Assembly (NCBI RefSeq): GCF_017571465.1
Contig: NZ_JAGETV010000025.1
Coordinates: 1-34,845 of the forward strand
DNA length: 34,845 nucleotides
Source: Thiomicrorhabdus marina
GTDB lineage: Bacteria > Pseudomonadota > Gammaproteobacteria > Thiomicrospirales > Thiomicrospiraceae
Direction: 5' to 3'
Both the position numbers and the translations under genes were made by a program. This document shows, piece after piece, positions 9,980 to 17,152 of the stretch; the first letter of the stretch is position 1; the number at the start of each line of letters is the position of its first letter. Below the pieces are notes generated by a model, which was not told the origin of the DNA, made no database searches, and saw only the letters and a program-made list of their open reading frames with translations.

Positions 9980-11335
9980 TTAGCGCATGGTAACTAATTC
10001 TTCTGCACTAGATGGATGAATTGCAATGGTTGCGTCCAAATCGGCTTTGGTAGCGTTCATCTGTACCGCGACCGCAAACCCTTGCAACATTTCATCCGCA
10101 CCATCACCTACAATATGAATCCCGACCACACGCTCGTCTTCACCGGTTACTACCAATTTCAGAGCCGTTTTGATTTGATGACCGGTAAAGGCGTAGCGCA
10201 TCGGCGTAAACACCGAAGTATAAACTTTCACATTATCATGACCATATTCACGACGTGCATCATGTTCGGCTAAGCCAATTGTACCTACCGGCGGATGAGA
10301 GAAGATAACCGTCGGCACCGCGTGCAGATCAAGAATCATATCGGGTTTATTGTTATATAAACGCTCGGCAAGGAAACGCCCGGCACGAATCGCCACTGGC
10401 GTTAGCTGCGGTTGCCCAGTGACATCACCAATCGCGTAGATATTATCTACTGCCGTTTTATGACGCTCGTCAACCTCAATAAAGCCACGGCCGTTAGCAC
10501 TCAAACCAGCATTTTCCAGCTTCAATGGTTCAATTAGGGTTTCACGGCCAACCGCCCAAATCACTTGGTCAAAACCAGCGATATGCTGGTCATCTTCACT
10601 ATGAATAGTGATAGTGCCGTCTTCAGCACGCTCCAACTTCTTAACTTTAAAGTGATACTCTTTGTGAATACCGCTAGTAATCATCGCATCGGTTAGCGTT
10701 TCACGAATCATGTCATCAAAGCCTCGTAGCACCAAGTCTTTACGGCTCACCAAAGTGGTGTCAGTACCTAGCGCTTGCAAAACACCTGCCAGTTCAACCG
10801 CGATATAACCACTGCCGATTACCGCCACCTTCTTAGGCTGTTCAGTCAGCGCGAAGAAACCGTCTGAAGTAATCCCTAGATCCGCATTTTCAGTTTCTTG
10901 CGGAATTGTTGGTTTACCGCCCGGCGCAATAACAATGGTTTCTGCGGTGTAAGTTTTTCCGTCGACTTCAACAGTATGCTCGTCAACAAAAGAGCCCCAG
11001 CCTTCCAGAACGTCAACACCTTTATCCGACATATAACCGTTATACCAACTGGTAATGTTATTGATGTAGCCTTCACGCTGCTCAACCAGCTTAGCCCAGT
11101 CAAAACCATCCTGTTTCACGTGAAACCCGAAATCCGGAGCATCACGCAAGGCTTCGGCGATGTGCGCACCAAACCACATAACTTTCTTAGGCACACAACC
11201 GATATTGACGCAGGTTCCGCCGAGCTTTTTCGCTTCCACTACCGCACATTTTTTGCCATATTCCGCTGCACGTTCTACTACAGACAAACCGCCACTTCCG
11301 GCGCCAATTGCAATTACATCGTAATCATATGCCAT
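9980..11335 (-). CDS. gorA: Glutathione-disulfide reductase
   Basis: Reduces glutathione disulfide with NADPH and keeps the cytoplasmic thiol pool reduced. The protein has 451 residues (E. coli Gor 450). It shows the FAD loop GAGSGG (11-16), the redox-active disulfide Cys42/Cys47 in GGTCVNIGCVPKK, the NADPH fold IGSGYIAVELAG, a second FAD motif YAIGDV, and the C-terminal HPSSAEE with His440 and Glu445 that complete the partner subunit's active site. VSRKDLVLRGFD provides Arg residues typical of NADPH rather than NADH use. It lies downstream of the Prx-Grx fusion gene, whose enzyme consumes glutathione. A terminator between them suggests at least partly separate transcription. Confidence 0.95.
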   Translation of the reverse strand: MAYDYDVIAIGAGSGGLSVVERAAEYGKKCAVVEAKKLGGTCVNIGCVPKKVMWFGAHIAEALRDAPDFGFHVKQDGFDWAKLVEQREGYINNITSWYNGYMSDKGVDVLEGWGSFVDEHTVEVDGKTYTAETIVIAPGGKPTIPQETENADLGITSDGFFALTEQPKKVAVIGSGYIAVELAGVLQALGTDTTLVSRKDLVLRGFDDMIRETLTDAMITSGIHKEYHFKVKKLERAEDGTITIHSEDDQHIAGFDQVIWAVGRETLIEPLKLENAGLSANGRGFIEVDERHKTAVDNIYAIGDVTGQPQLTPVAIRAGRFLAERLYNNKPDMILDLHAVPTVIFSHPPVGTIGLAEHDARREYGHDNVKVYTSVFTPMRYAFTGHQIKTALKLVVTGEDERVVGIHIVGDGADEMLQGFAVAVQMNATKADLDATIAIHPSSAEELVTMR

Positions 11336-11411
11336 GTTTATGAAATCCTTTGCTAATGATTCTTATAAGTTCAAGACCTTTAAATGCCTCTCGAACCGAA
11401 AATTTGGTAAT

Positions 11412-11463
11412 AAAAAAGGGCTACGGCGGCCATTATGGACACCGCGCCCTTTTCACTGCGTCA
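11412..11463 (-). terminator. Intrinsic terminator after the prx-grx gene
   Basis: AAAAGGGC (11414-11421) and GCCCTTTT (11456-11463) form the stem base, with GCGG/CCGC pairing inside after a small bulge. On the minus strand it ends in six T residues. It lies between the stop of prx-grx and the start of gorA and should end or reduce transcription into gorA. Confidence 0.75.
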
Positions 11464-11500
11464 GACCTAATGTTGACGCCGTTACTTAAGCTTACTGGTC

Positions 11501-12256
11501 TTAAGCAGCGTTAGTATTTTCGCTGTTTAGGTAAGCTTCTAGGTCTTCAGAACCACCCACTAGTTCGCCATCAACGAATACTTGTGGAACGGTACCGGCA
11601 CTCGCCACCGCACGTAGTGTGCGAGAAGTGATACCTGAATTACCTACCGTAATTTCTTCGTAAGTAATCCCTGCATCTTCAAGCATTGACTTCGCTTTCA
11701 GGCAGAATGGGCATGTCGGCTTAGTGAAGATAGTCGCAACACGTGGTGCAGAAGCCATCGGGTTAATGTATTTCAGCATCGTGTCCGCGTCAGAAACTTC
11801 GAATGGGTCGCCTGGAACTTCCGGTTCAATGAACATTTTTTCGATAACGCCATCTTTAACCAGCATTGAGTAACGCCATGAACGCATACCGAAACCAAGG
11901 TCTTCTTTGTTAACCAGCATTCCCATGCCGTCAGTAAACTCGCCGTTACCATCAGGAACAACACGTACGTTGCCACACTCTTGATCAGCCGCCCACTCGT
12001 TCATTACAAACGTGTCATTAACCGATACACAAACGATTTCATCCACACCGTTAGCTTTGAAAACCGGCGCTAGTTCGTTGAAACGAGGTAGGTGAGTTGA
12101 AGAACAAGTTGGGGTGAAAGCACCCGGTAGAGAGAAAACTACAACAGTTTTGCCGTTAAAGATTTCATCAGTCGTTACATTAACCCAGTCATTGTTTTGA
12201 CGAGTTGGGAAAGTGACGTTTGGTACACGTTGACCTTCACGATTTGGTAATGCCAT
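11501..12256 (-). CDS. Peroxiredoxin-glutaredoxin fusion (hybrid Prx5)
   Basis: A natural fusion of two enzymes in 251 residues. The N-terminal Prx5-type peroxiredoxin (about 1-165) has the peroxidatic Cys51 in [14 protein letters not shown]. The C-terminal glutaredoxin (about 172-246) has CPFC (Cys182, Cys185), TVPQVF with the cis-proline, and GGSEDL, the glutathione-binding region. Such hybrids, known from Haemophilus and Chromatium, reduce peroxides directly with glutathione, and gorA next door regenerates the glutathione. GAGGAG precedes the ATG. A 349-bp upstream region contains one possible OxyR-like half-site. Confidence 0.96.
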   Translation of the reverse strand: MALPNREGQRVPNVTFPTRQNNDWVNVTTDEIFNGKTVVVFSLPGAFTPTCSSTHLPRFNELAPVFKANGVDEIVCVSVNDTFVMNEWAADQECGNVRVVPDGNGEFTDGMGMLVNKEDLGFGMRSWRYSMLVKDGVIEKMFIEPEVPGDPFEVSDADTMLKYINPMASAPRVATIFTKPTCPFCLKAKSMLEDAGITYEEITVGNSGITSRTLRAVASAGTVPQVFVDGELVGGSEDLEAYLNSENTNAA

Positions 12257-12605
12257 TTAAGGGATCTCCTCAATTTAGTTAAACCCAAGCGAATTAAGAG
12301 TATGCTTCGCTCCATAGGCAACTAGTTTATAAAAAATGCTAATATCAGTAAATTTTAATATTTTTAAGTAACTGATAGATTCTAACTAATGTAAAGACCT
12401 AAGAATCTTCTGCGATAAAAAGCTATAAATACCATAGCATGAGAATGGCTAATAAGGAAATACTAATACAATGAAATATCTTCTTAAGACTAGATATGCT
12501 GAATTTAGAAGGGAAGAGGCAAGCACACGCTTATGCTCACCAAATATAAAAAAATCCGTCAAAACTGGACAAAAACCACGTTAAATAGCGAAAAACTATT
12601 ATCTT
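12257..12605. other. Gap upstream of prx-grx
   Basis: This 349-bp AT-rich stretch carries a weak minus-strand promoter candidate for prx-grx (TTACTG at 12351-12346, TAAACT at 12329-12324, 16-bp spacer). Upstream of it is ATAGATTCTAACTAA (12375-12389), close to one half of an OxyR site. A weak 4-bp hairpin followed by seven T residues on the minus strand near 12552-12575 may end the gene at 12606. A pair of tiny overlapping plus-strand reading frames (12445-12584) is unsupported as a gene. Confidence 0.4.
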
Positions 12606-13055
12606 TTATTGAAGGGTCTCACCCTGAAGTTTACGCATAAACGGTTCAAGCAAGTCCTTCTCTTGGGCATATTTCATTAATACGCCTAATACTGCTTGGT
12701 CTTCGTGCTTGGATGCAATACGCGCCGACAACTGGAACTCATGTTCAGTTACCGCACCTTTAAAACCGCCCAACTCAAGCAATGCCGCAACCATTCCGAC
12801 ATTTTGCAATAGACACGCTGCTTGCAACGCTTTAACGGGTTCACCGGCCGCATCTTTACCGACTTCTAAGTTCGCGGAAACAAAATACTCCTGCACCAAT
12901 ACCTTAGTCATCCAGTAATTCATCTCCGGCTCTGCCTCACTTTCCAAAGCATGCATAAACATCTCTTTTGGATCAGTCTGATGACGATTCACCAGCGTCT
13001 TTACGATATTCGAGAAAGAATCGCGATTCTTCTCATCAAAATTCATTAAATTCAT
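12606..13055 (-). CDS. Hypothetical helical protein, weakly ankyrin-like
   Basis: This 149-residue soluble protein has no signal peptide or membrane segment and is mostly alpha-helical by composition. The segment PVKALQAACLLQNVGMVAAL (about residues 73-92), continuing LELGGFKG, resembles one ankyrin repeat (helix-turn-helix ending in LL..GG), and a second weaker helix pair follows (about 105-135). I do not recognise a named family. The ribosome-binding site before the ATG is weak (GTGAG). It precedes the prx-grx gene on the same strand, but the 349-bp gap argues against an operon. Confidence 0.65.
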   Translation of the reverse strand: MNLMNFDEKNRDSFSNIVKTLVNRHQTDPKEMFMHALESEAEPEMNYWMTKVLVQEYFVSANLEVGKDAAGEPVKALQAACLLQNVGMVAALLELGGFKGAVTEHEFQLSARIASKHEDQAVLGVLMKYAQEKDLLEPFMRKLQGETLQ

Positions 13056-13418
13056 AATCTGCTCACTGCAAGGTTTTCAACTGCGCCATTTTAAGACATC
13101 ACGCAGTTTGACGATAGTTTCGATTATTTTGAAGGCATTATCAAAAGGCAAAAATAATACCACTTCGTTATTAAATGCTTGGTTTTTTGCTTATTACACT
13201 TAACTAATCCCTCGCTTAAGAAGAGATCATAAATGAGTATGACTCTGCAAAATTAACTAACTATTTCTAATAGTTTTTACAGACATTACTTAGGAAGCTA
13301 AGCTAGCAATAAAGCAAGCCGATGAATTTTTCACCCTAGACTTACAAGTTACGGAAGAAAGCTATAAAATTTGTATTTTTTATACGAAATCTAAATATAA
13401 ATTGCTAGTGAGAAGAAA
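13056..13418. other. Gap between the hypothetical gene and rnk
   Basis: This 363-bp AT-rich region between divergent genes contains no convincing reading frame or RNA gene. The only signal I can point to is a moderate promoter for rnk at 13342-13370. Confidence 0.5.
13342..13370 (+). promoter_or_regulatory. Putative sigma70 promoter for rnk
   Basis: TTACAA (13342-13347) and TAAAAT (13365-13370) are 17 bp apart, about 48 bp before the rnk ATG. The -35 is only a partial match. Confidence 0.35.
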
Positions 13419-13832
13419 ATGAAAAGCAGGCCAGAAATAACTGTATCATCAGTAGACTTAGATAGACTCTACTCCTTACTTGACTCTTTGCCGAAAAATA
13501 GCATCGCCGGTCTCGATGATCTAGAAGAAGAACTAAGTCGTGCAAAAATAGTCAAACCAAAAGACATGCCTCCAAATGTCGTCACAATGAACTCAACAGT
13601 TCAATTTGTTATCGAATCGACTAACAAAGAATTTGAACTGACTTTAGTTTATCCTCAAAACATGAATGCCGACGGCAAAACCATATCCATTCTTGCTCCT
13701 GTCGGTAGCGCTTTATTAGGTCTTTCTATAGGTGATTCAATTGAATGGCCAAAACCAGGCGGCGGCACTCTAAATGTTAAAATTACTGCGGTCACCTACC
13801 AACCTGAAAGATCAGGCGACTATCAATTATAA
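13419..13832 (+). CDS. rnk: Rnk-type GreA/GreB-like RNA polymerase-binding protein
   Basis: The 137-residue length matches E. coli Rnk (136). The start RPEITVSSVDLDRLYSLLDS is the family signature and leads into a short N-terminal helical arm (to about residue 48). The C-terminal FKBP-like domain shared with GreA/GreB follows, with ADGKTISILAPVGSALLGLS and the closing VKITAVTYQPE. Rnk binds RNA polymerase but has too short an arm to drive transcript cleavage. It was first described as a regulator of nucleoside diphosphate kinase. No neighbouring gene is functionally linked. Confidence 0.93.
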   Translation: MKSRPEITVSSVDLDRLYSLLDSLPKNSIAGLDDLEEELSRAKIVKPKDMPPNVVTMNSTVQFVIESTNKEFELTLVYPQNMNADGKTISILAPVGSALLGLSIGDSIEWPKPGGGTLNVKITAVTYQPERSGDYQL

Positions 13833-13925
13833 AAATACTCCGCTGTAAGAAATTTATCCAGTCTCGTAGAACGGGTTCTTATGCAAAAATTGTGAAGAGA
13901 CAAACTTTATTGTTTTTTCACAAAA

Positions 13926-15122
13926 TTAAAGAGCTAAACCGCAAGCCACCGCAGAGGCCCAAGCAAACTGAAAGTTATAACCTCCCAACCAGCCAGTAAC
14001 ATCAAGCACTTCACCGATAAAATATAATCCCGGCTGTTTTTTGGCTTCAAAGGTTTTGGAAGAGACTTCATCGGTATCAACACCACCAAGCGTCACTTCG
14101 GCTTTGCCGTAACCGCCGGTTTCCGCAGGATAGAGTCGCCATTCACAAATCTGTCTTGCATAAGCTTCCAACACTTCGTCACTGGCATTGGCAATATCCT
14201 CCGGTGCCGGATGCAATTGCTGCCAGAACTGCACAAAGCGTTTCGGCCAGAAGCTGCTCAGCCATTTGTTCAGATTTCCAGCCTGTTTGCGCAGTCGTTT
14301 TAATTCATCCAAAACACTCACTTGCGGCATTAGATGAATCTCTATCGGTTCACCTTCCGTCCAATAATTGGATGCTTGCAAAATCCCCGGCCCGCTTAAG
14401 CCTTGATGAGTAAACAACATCGCTTCTTGAAAACGCATTCCTCCGGCGCTGACCGCAACATCTAACGATAAACCGGATAATTCAGCGATGCGCTCTAGCC
14501 ACTTGCCTTTAAAATTTAGTGGCACCAAGCCCGGACGAGTTGGCAGCACCTTTAGACCAAACTGCTTGGCGATCTCATACCCAAAGCCGGTAGCTTTCAG
14601 TTTCGGGAACGATAAAGCACCGGTGGCAATCACTAATTTATTGGCGTTGAACTTGCCACCCGAGGTTTGTAATTGATAGCGCTCATCCACATAACGAAGC
14701 TTATCGACCGAGGTTTTCAGTGAAAATTCAACCTGTGCCCAATCACATTCGGTGCGGAGAATCTGAATTAAATCTGACGCGCGTTCGGAACAAAACAGCT
14801 TGCCGAGCTCGCGTTGTTCATAAGCAAGCCCGTGGCGTTCAACCAATTCGATAAAGGCGTTGCTCGGATAACGCGACAGTGCGCTTTTGACAAAATGCGG
14901 GTTCCGGCAGATATAGTTTTTAGCGCTGACATCGAGATTGGTGAAATTGCATTTACCGCCGCCGGAAATGCGAATTTTCGCCGCCGCTTTCGGCGCATGG
15001 TCAATCACTAAAACCGACAGTCCTTGATAACCGGCCGTCGCCGCGCACATCAACCCAGCCGCTCCCGCGCCGATAATAATGACATCCCAATCGAGTTGAA
15101 GACTTGCTTGTTGCTGACTCAT
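13926..15122 (-). CDS. HI0933/YhiN-family FAD-dependent flavoprotein
   Basis: A predicted flavoprotein of the HI0933/YhiN family, function unestablished. It has 398 residues from the ATG at 15120-15122, matching E. coli YhiN (about 400). The FAD motif is VIIIGAGAAGLMCA near the N-terminus. Family signatures are KIRISGGGKCNFTN, GLSGPGILQAS and, near the C-terminus, FIGEVLDVTGWLGGYN. Its ATG overlaps the stop of the upstream gene by one base (TAATG), a translational-coupling arrangement, with GGGAG further upstream. The open frame extends 22 codons further into that gene, but the overlapping ATG gives the family-typical start. Confidence 0.93.
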   Translation of the reverse strand: MSQQQASLQLDWDVIIIGAGAAGLMCAATAGYQGLSVLVIDHAPKAAAKIRISGGGKCNFTNLDVSAKNYICRNPHFVKSALSRYPSNAFIELVERHGLAYEQRELGKLFCSERASDLIQILRTECDWAQVEFSLKTSVDKLRYVDERYQLQTSGGKFNANKLVIATGALSFPKLKATGFGYEIAKQFGLKVLPTRPGLVPLNFKGKWLERIAELSGLSLDVAVSAGGMRFQEAMLFTHQGLSGPGILQASNYWTEGEPIEIHLMPQVSVLDELKRLRKQAGNLNKWLSSFWPKRFVQFWQQLHPAPEDIANASDEVLEAYARQICEWRLYPAETGGYGKAEVTLGGVDTDEVSSKTFEAKKQPGLYFIGEVLDVTGWLGGYNFQFAWASAVACGLAL

Positions 15123-15868
15123 TAGTAGAGCGGCTCCCATTGCATATTGCGGCGTTCGATTTCCGCTTTGATTTCGAGCATGCCGCATTCCGCTTCGGCC
15201 GCTTGGCCTTCTACGCCAAGCTCAATAAAACGGCGTCCGTCGTCGTCAATTTTCGGCAGACTAAAAAGGCGTAAGCTCGGGAAATTCGGCTCGAATTTTT
15301 CCATAAACTCGATCCATTCCGACTCCTGCCCATCCATAATCAGTACCGCATGTTCAACCTTTCGTTCGGTAAACAGAGACTGATAGCAATTATCCAAAAC
15401 CCATTCCATCATCGGCTGCGCCATCATCGGAAAGCCCGGCATAAAATGGTGTTGTTTAATCGAAAAGCCCGGCACACGATTAAAACTGTTCGGAATAATA
15501 TCTGCACCCTGCGGATATTCAGCCATGCGCACACGTTGCGGATAAGCGTCTTCGCCAAACTGCGCTTCAATCTCTTTGACCGCTTCAGGATGACGCTCAA
15601 TCGGCAAATCCAATGCCGCTGCCGCACATTGGCGAGTGCGATCATCCGGTGTCGCGCCGATGCCGCCAAAACAGAACACAATATCGCCACTGGCAAAACT
15701 GCGACGTAAGGTTTCTTGCAATCGTTGCGGTTCATCACCCAAAATCTGCACCCAACTAATCGCCAAACCTCGTGGTTGCAGCAAGGCGTTGGCATTTGCC
15801 AGATGACGGTCTTGACGTTTTCCAGACAGGATTTCATCACCAATAATAATCAAGCCAATCGCGGGCAT
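15122..15868 (-). CDS. CinA-type molybdopterin-binding domain protein
   Basis: This 248-residue protein has the MoCF/molybdopterin-binding fold as found in the N-terminal half of CinA: GLIIIGDEILSGKRQDRH at the start, VQILGD, and CFGGIGATPDDRT around residue 70. The C-terminal amidase domain of full CinA (NMN deamidase) is absent, so this is the short stand-alone form often labelled competence/damage-inducible protein A. Its function is not established. TGGAGA provides the ribosome-binding site. It is the first gene of a tightly coupled pair with the YhiN-like flavoprotein and divergent from thiD. Confidence 0.88.
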   Translation of the reverse strand: MPAIGLIIIGDEILSGKRQDRHLANANALLQPRGLAISWVQILGDEPQRLQETLRRSFASGDIVFCFGGIGATPDDRTRQCAAAALDLPIERHPEAVKEIEAQFGEDAYPQRVRMAEYPQGADIIPNSFNRVPGFSIKQHHFMPGFPMMAQPMMEWVLDNCYQSLFTERKVEHAVLIMDGQESEWIEFMEKFEPNFPSLRLFSLPKIDDDGRRFIELGVEGQAAEAECGMLEIKAEIERRNMQWEPLY

Positions 15869-15966
15869 AAAATGTCTCCAGAAGGATAGTGAGCGCTATG
15901 CAATAATAAGCCCTTTATTATAAAGCATCTGAGAAGGTTAATTTTTGGCTGTGGCAGAAACGAATT

Positions 15967-16848
15967 ATGAACCATCAAAAGACCCTAGCAACCATATTGA
16001 CCCTAGCTGGCTCTGACCCGAGTGGCGGAGCAGGAGTCCAAGCCGACTGTAAAACCATTCATGCTCTGGGCGGTTATGCGCTGAGTGTCGCTACGGCTTT
16101 GACGGCACAGAACTCTCAAGGCGTGCAGGCGGTATATCAGGTTGACCCAAACGTCTTTGCTGCACAAGTCGATGCCTTATTAGCCGATTACCAAATCGAT
16201 GTGCTGAAAATCGGCATGCTCGGCAATGCTGATAAAGTCGAACAACTAAGCGGTATTCTGCAACAAATTCCAGTCAATACACCCATTGTTCTAGATCCGG
16301 TGTTGATTAGCTCCAGCGGCAAAACACTTTTGCAGAATGATGCGATAGCGGTTTTGCTGGAAAAAGTAGTTCCACGAGTCACCGTACTGACTCCAAATAT
16401 TCCCGAAGCGGAATTTCTGTTAGCGCAAAACGACATTGAGATTGAGTTAAACGATCTATTGTCACAACAAGAGTTCATGGCCATTGCCAAGGCACTTCAA
16501 CAGCTTAAATGCGACAATATCCTGTTAAAAGGCGGGCACGGATGCGGTGACCAAGCAATCGATTATCTGTTTACCGAACTACAATCCAAGCCGCAAGTTC
16601 ACAGTTTTGCGCAACCGCGGATTCAAGTGCAACACAGCCACGGCACCGGCTGTACACTCTCTTCCGCAATTGCCACCAAACTCGCGCAGGGTGATTCACT
16701 AGAGCAAGCGGTCGCCGCCAGTAAAGATTACCTGCATCAAGCGCTATTACAAAGTGCGACGGGACAGCCGCATTATCGACCATTATCTGAGGCCAAAAAC
16801 GAAAAAAGCCACCGCAGAGGTGGCTTACATCATTTCTTTGCCAAGTAG
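15967..16848 (+). CDS. thiD: Hydroxymethylpyrimidine (phosphate) kinase
   Basis: Phosphorylates HMP and HMP-P to supply the pyrimidine half of thiamine. Motifs of the ribokinase-like family are complete: GSDPSGGAGVQAD (15-27) for substrate, VLDPVL (108-113), LTPNIPEAE (141-149), LLKGGH (186-191), and HGTGCTLSSAIA with catalytic-loop Cys229. The protein is 293 residues; most ThiD proteins are about 265-275. The extra basic tail from about residue 272 (KNEKSHRRGG and onward) is encoded across the terminator hairpin of the opposite-strand neighbour. No clear ribosome-binding site precedes the ATG, and no TPP riboswitch is visible upstream. Confidence 0.96.
   Translation: MNHQKTLATILTLAGSDPSGGAGVQADCKTIHALGGYALSVATALTAQNSQGVQAVYQVDPNVFAAQVDALLADYQIDVLKIGMLGNADKVEQLSGILQQIPVNTPIVLDPVLISSSGKTLLQNDAIAVLLEKVVPRVTVLTPNIPEAEFLLAQNDIEIELNDLLSQQEFMAIAKALQQLKCDNILLKGGHGCGDQAIDYLFTELQSKPQVHSFAQPRIQVQHSHGTGCTLSSAIATKLAQGDSLEQAVAASKDYLHQALLQSATGQPHYRPLSEAKNEKSHRRGGLHHFFAK
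16802..16826 (-). terminator. Intrinsic terminator for the small membrane protein gene, inside thiD
   Basis: AAGCCACC (16806-16813) and GGTGGCTT (16819-16826) form a perfect 8-bp stem with a 5-nt loop. On the minus strand it is followed by six T residues (16807 to 16802, overlapping the stem end). It sits 27 bp after the stop of the minus-strand gene at 16853 and lies wholly within the coding sequence of thiD. Confidence 0.8.
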
Positions 16849-16852
16849 TCGC

Positions 16853-17086
16853 TTATTCGACTGCTTTTTCAACGCCTTCTTTCACGTCTTTGGCGCCATC
16901 AGACACCGACTCCATCACACCCTGCGCGCCGTCACCGGTCTGTTCCAGGTATTGAATAATCTCTTCCGCAGCCACTAATGAATCACGCGCCACTTCACGG
17001 CTATTAAACCAGTCGAACATAATTGCCAGCGCGATGAAAATCACGATCCAAACAATAATACTAATAAAGCCGAACAGTCTCATCAT
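16853..17086 (-). CDS. Small single-pass membrane protein, unknown function
   Basis: This 77-residue protein has one hydrophobic membrane segment (about residues 4-23, FGFISIIVWIVIFIALAIMF), then WFNSRE and an acidic soluble helix (about 30-77). The tail has a repeated Gly-Ala/Val pattern (DGAQGVMESVSDGAKDVKEG) suggestive of an amphipathic helix. The family is not recognised. The start has two consecutive ATG codons, with AAGGT about 8 nt upstream of the first. A dedicated terminator lies just downstream, supporting it as a real gene rather than a chance frame. Confidence 0.75.
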   Translation of the reverse strand: MMRLFGFISIIVWIVIFIALAIMFDWFNSREVARDSLVAAEEIIQYLEQTGDGAQGVMESVSDGAKDVKEGVEKAVE

Positions 17087-17152
17087 AGCTAAGTACCTTT
17101 TATATCTTGTTTTTAATGCGCTCTATAATACCAGAAGTGCCAAATGGACAAA

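Noticed and set aside
13889-13923. Terminator between rnk and the flavoprotein gene (TTGTGAA/TTCACAA)
   Set aside because: The stem is only 7 AT-rich bp with a 20-nt loop and no clean T-run after it; too weak to call.
15929-15934. CTGAGA upstream of thiD as part of a TPP riboswitch
   Set aside because: The rest of the conserved THI box (ACCTGATC and AGGGA regions) is missing and the leader is too short.
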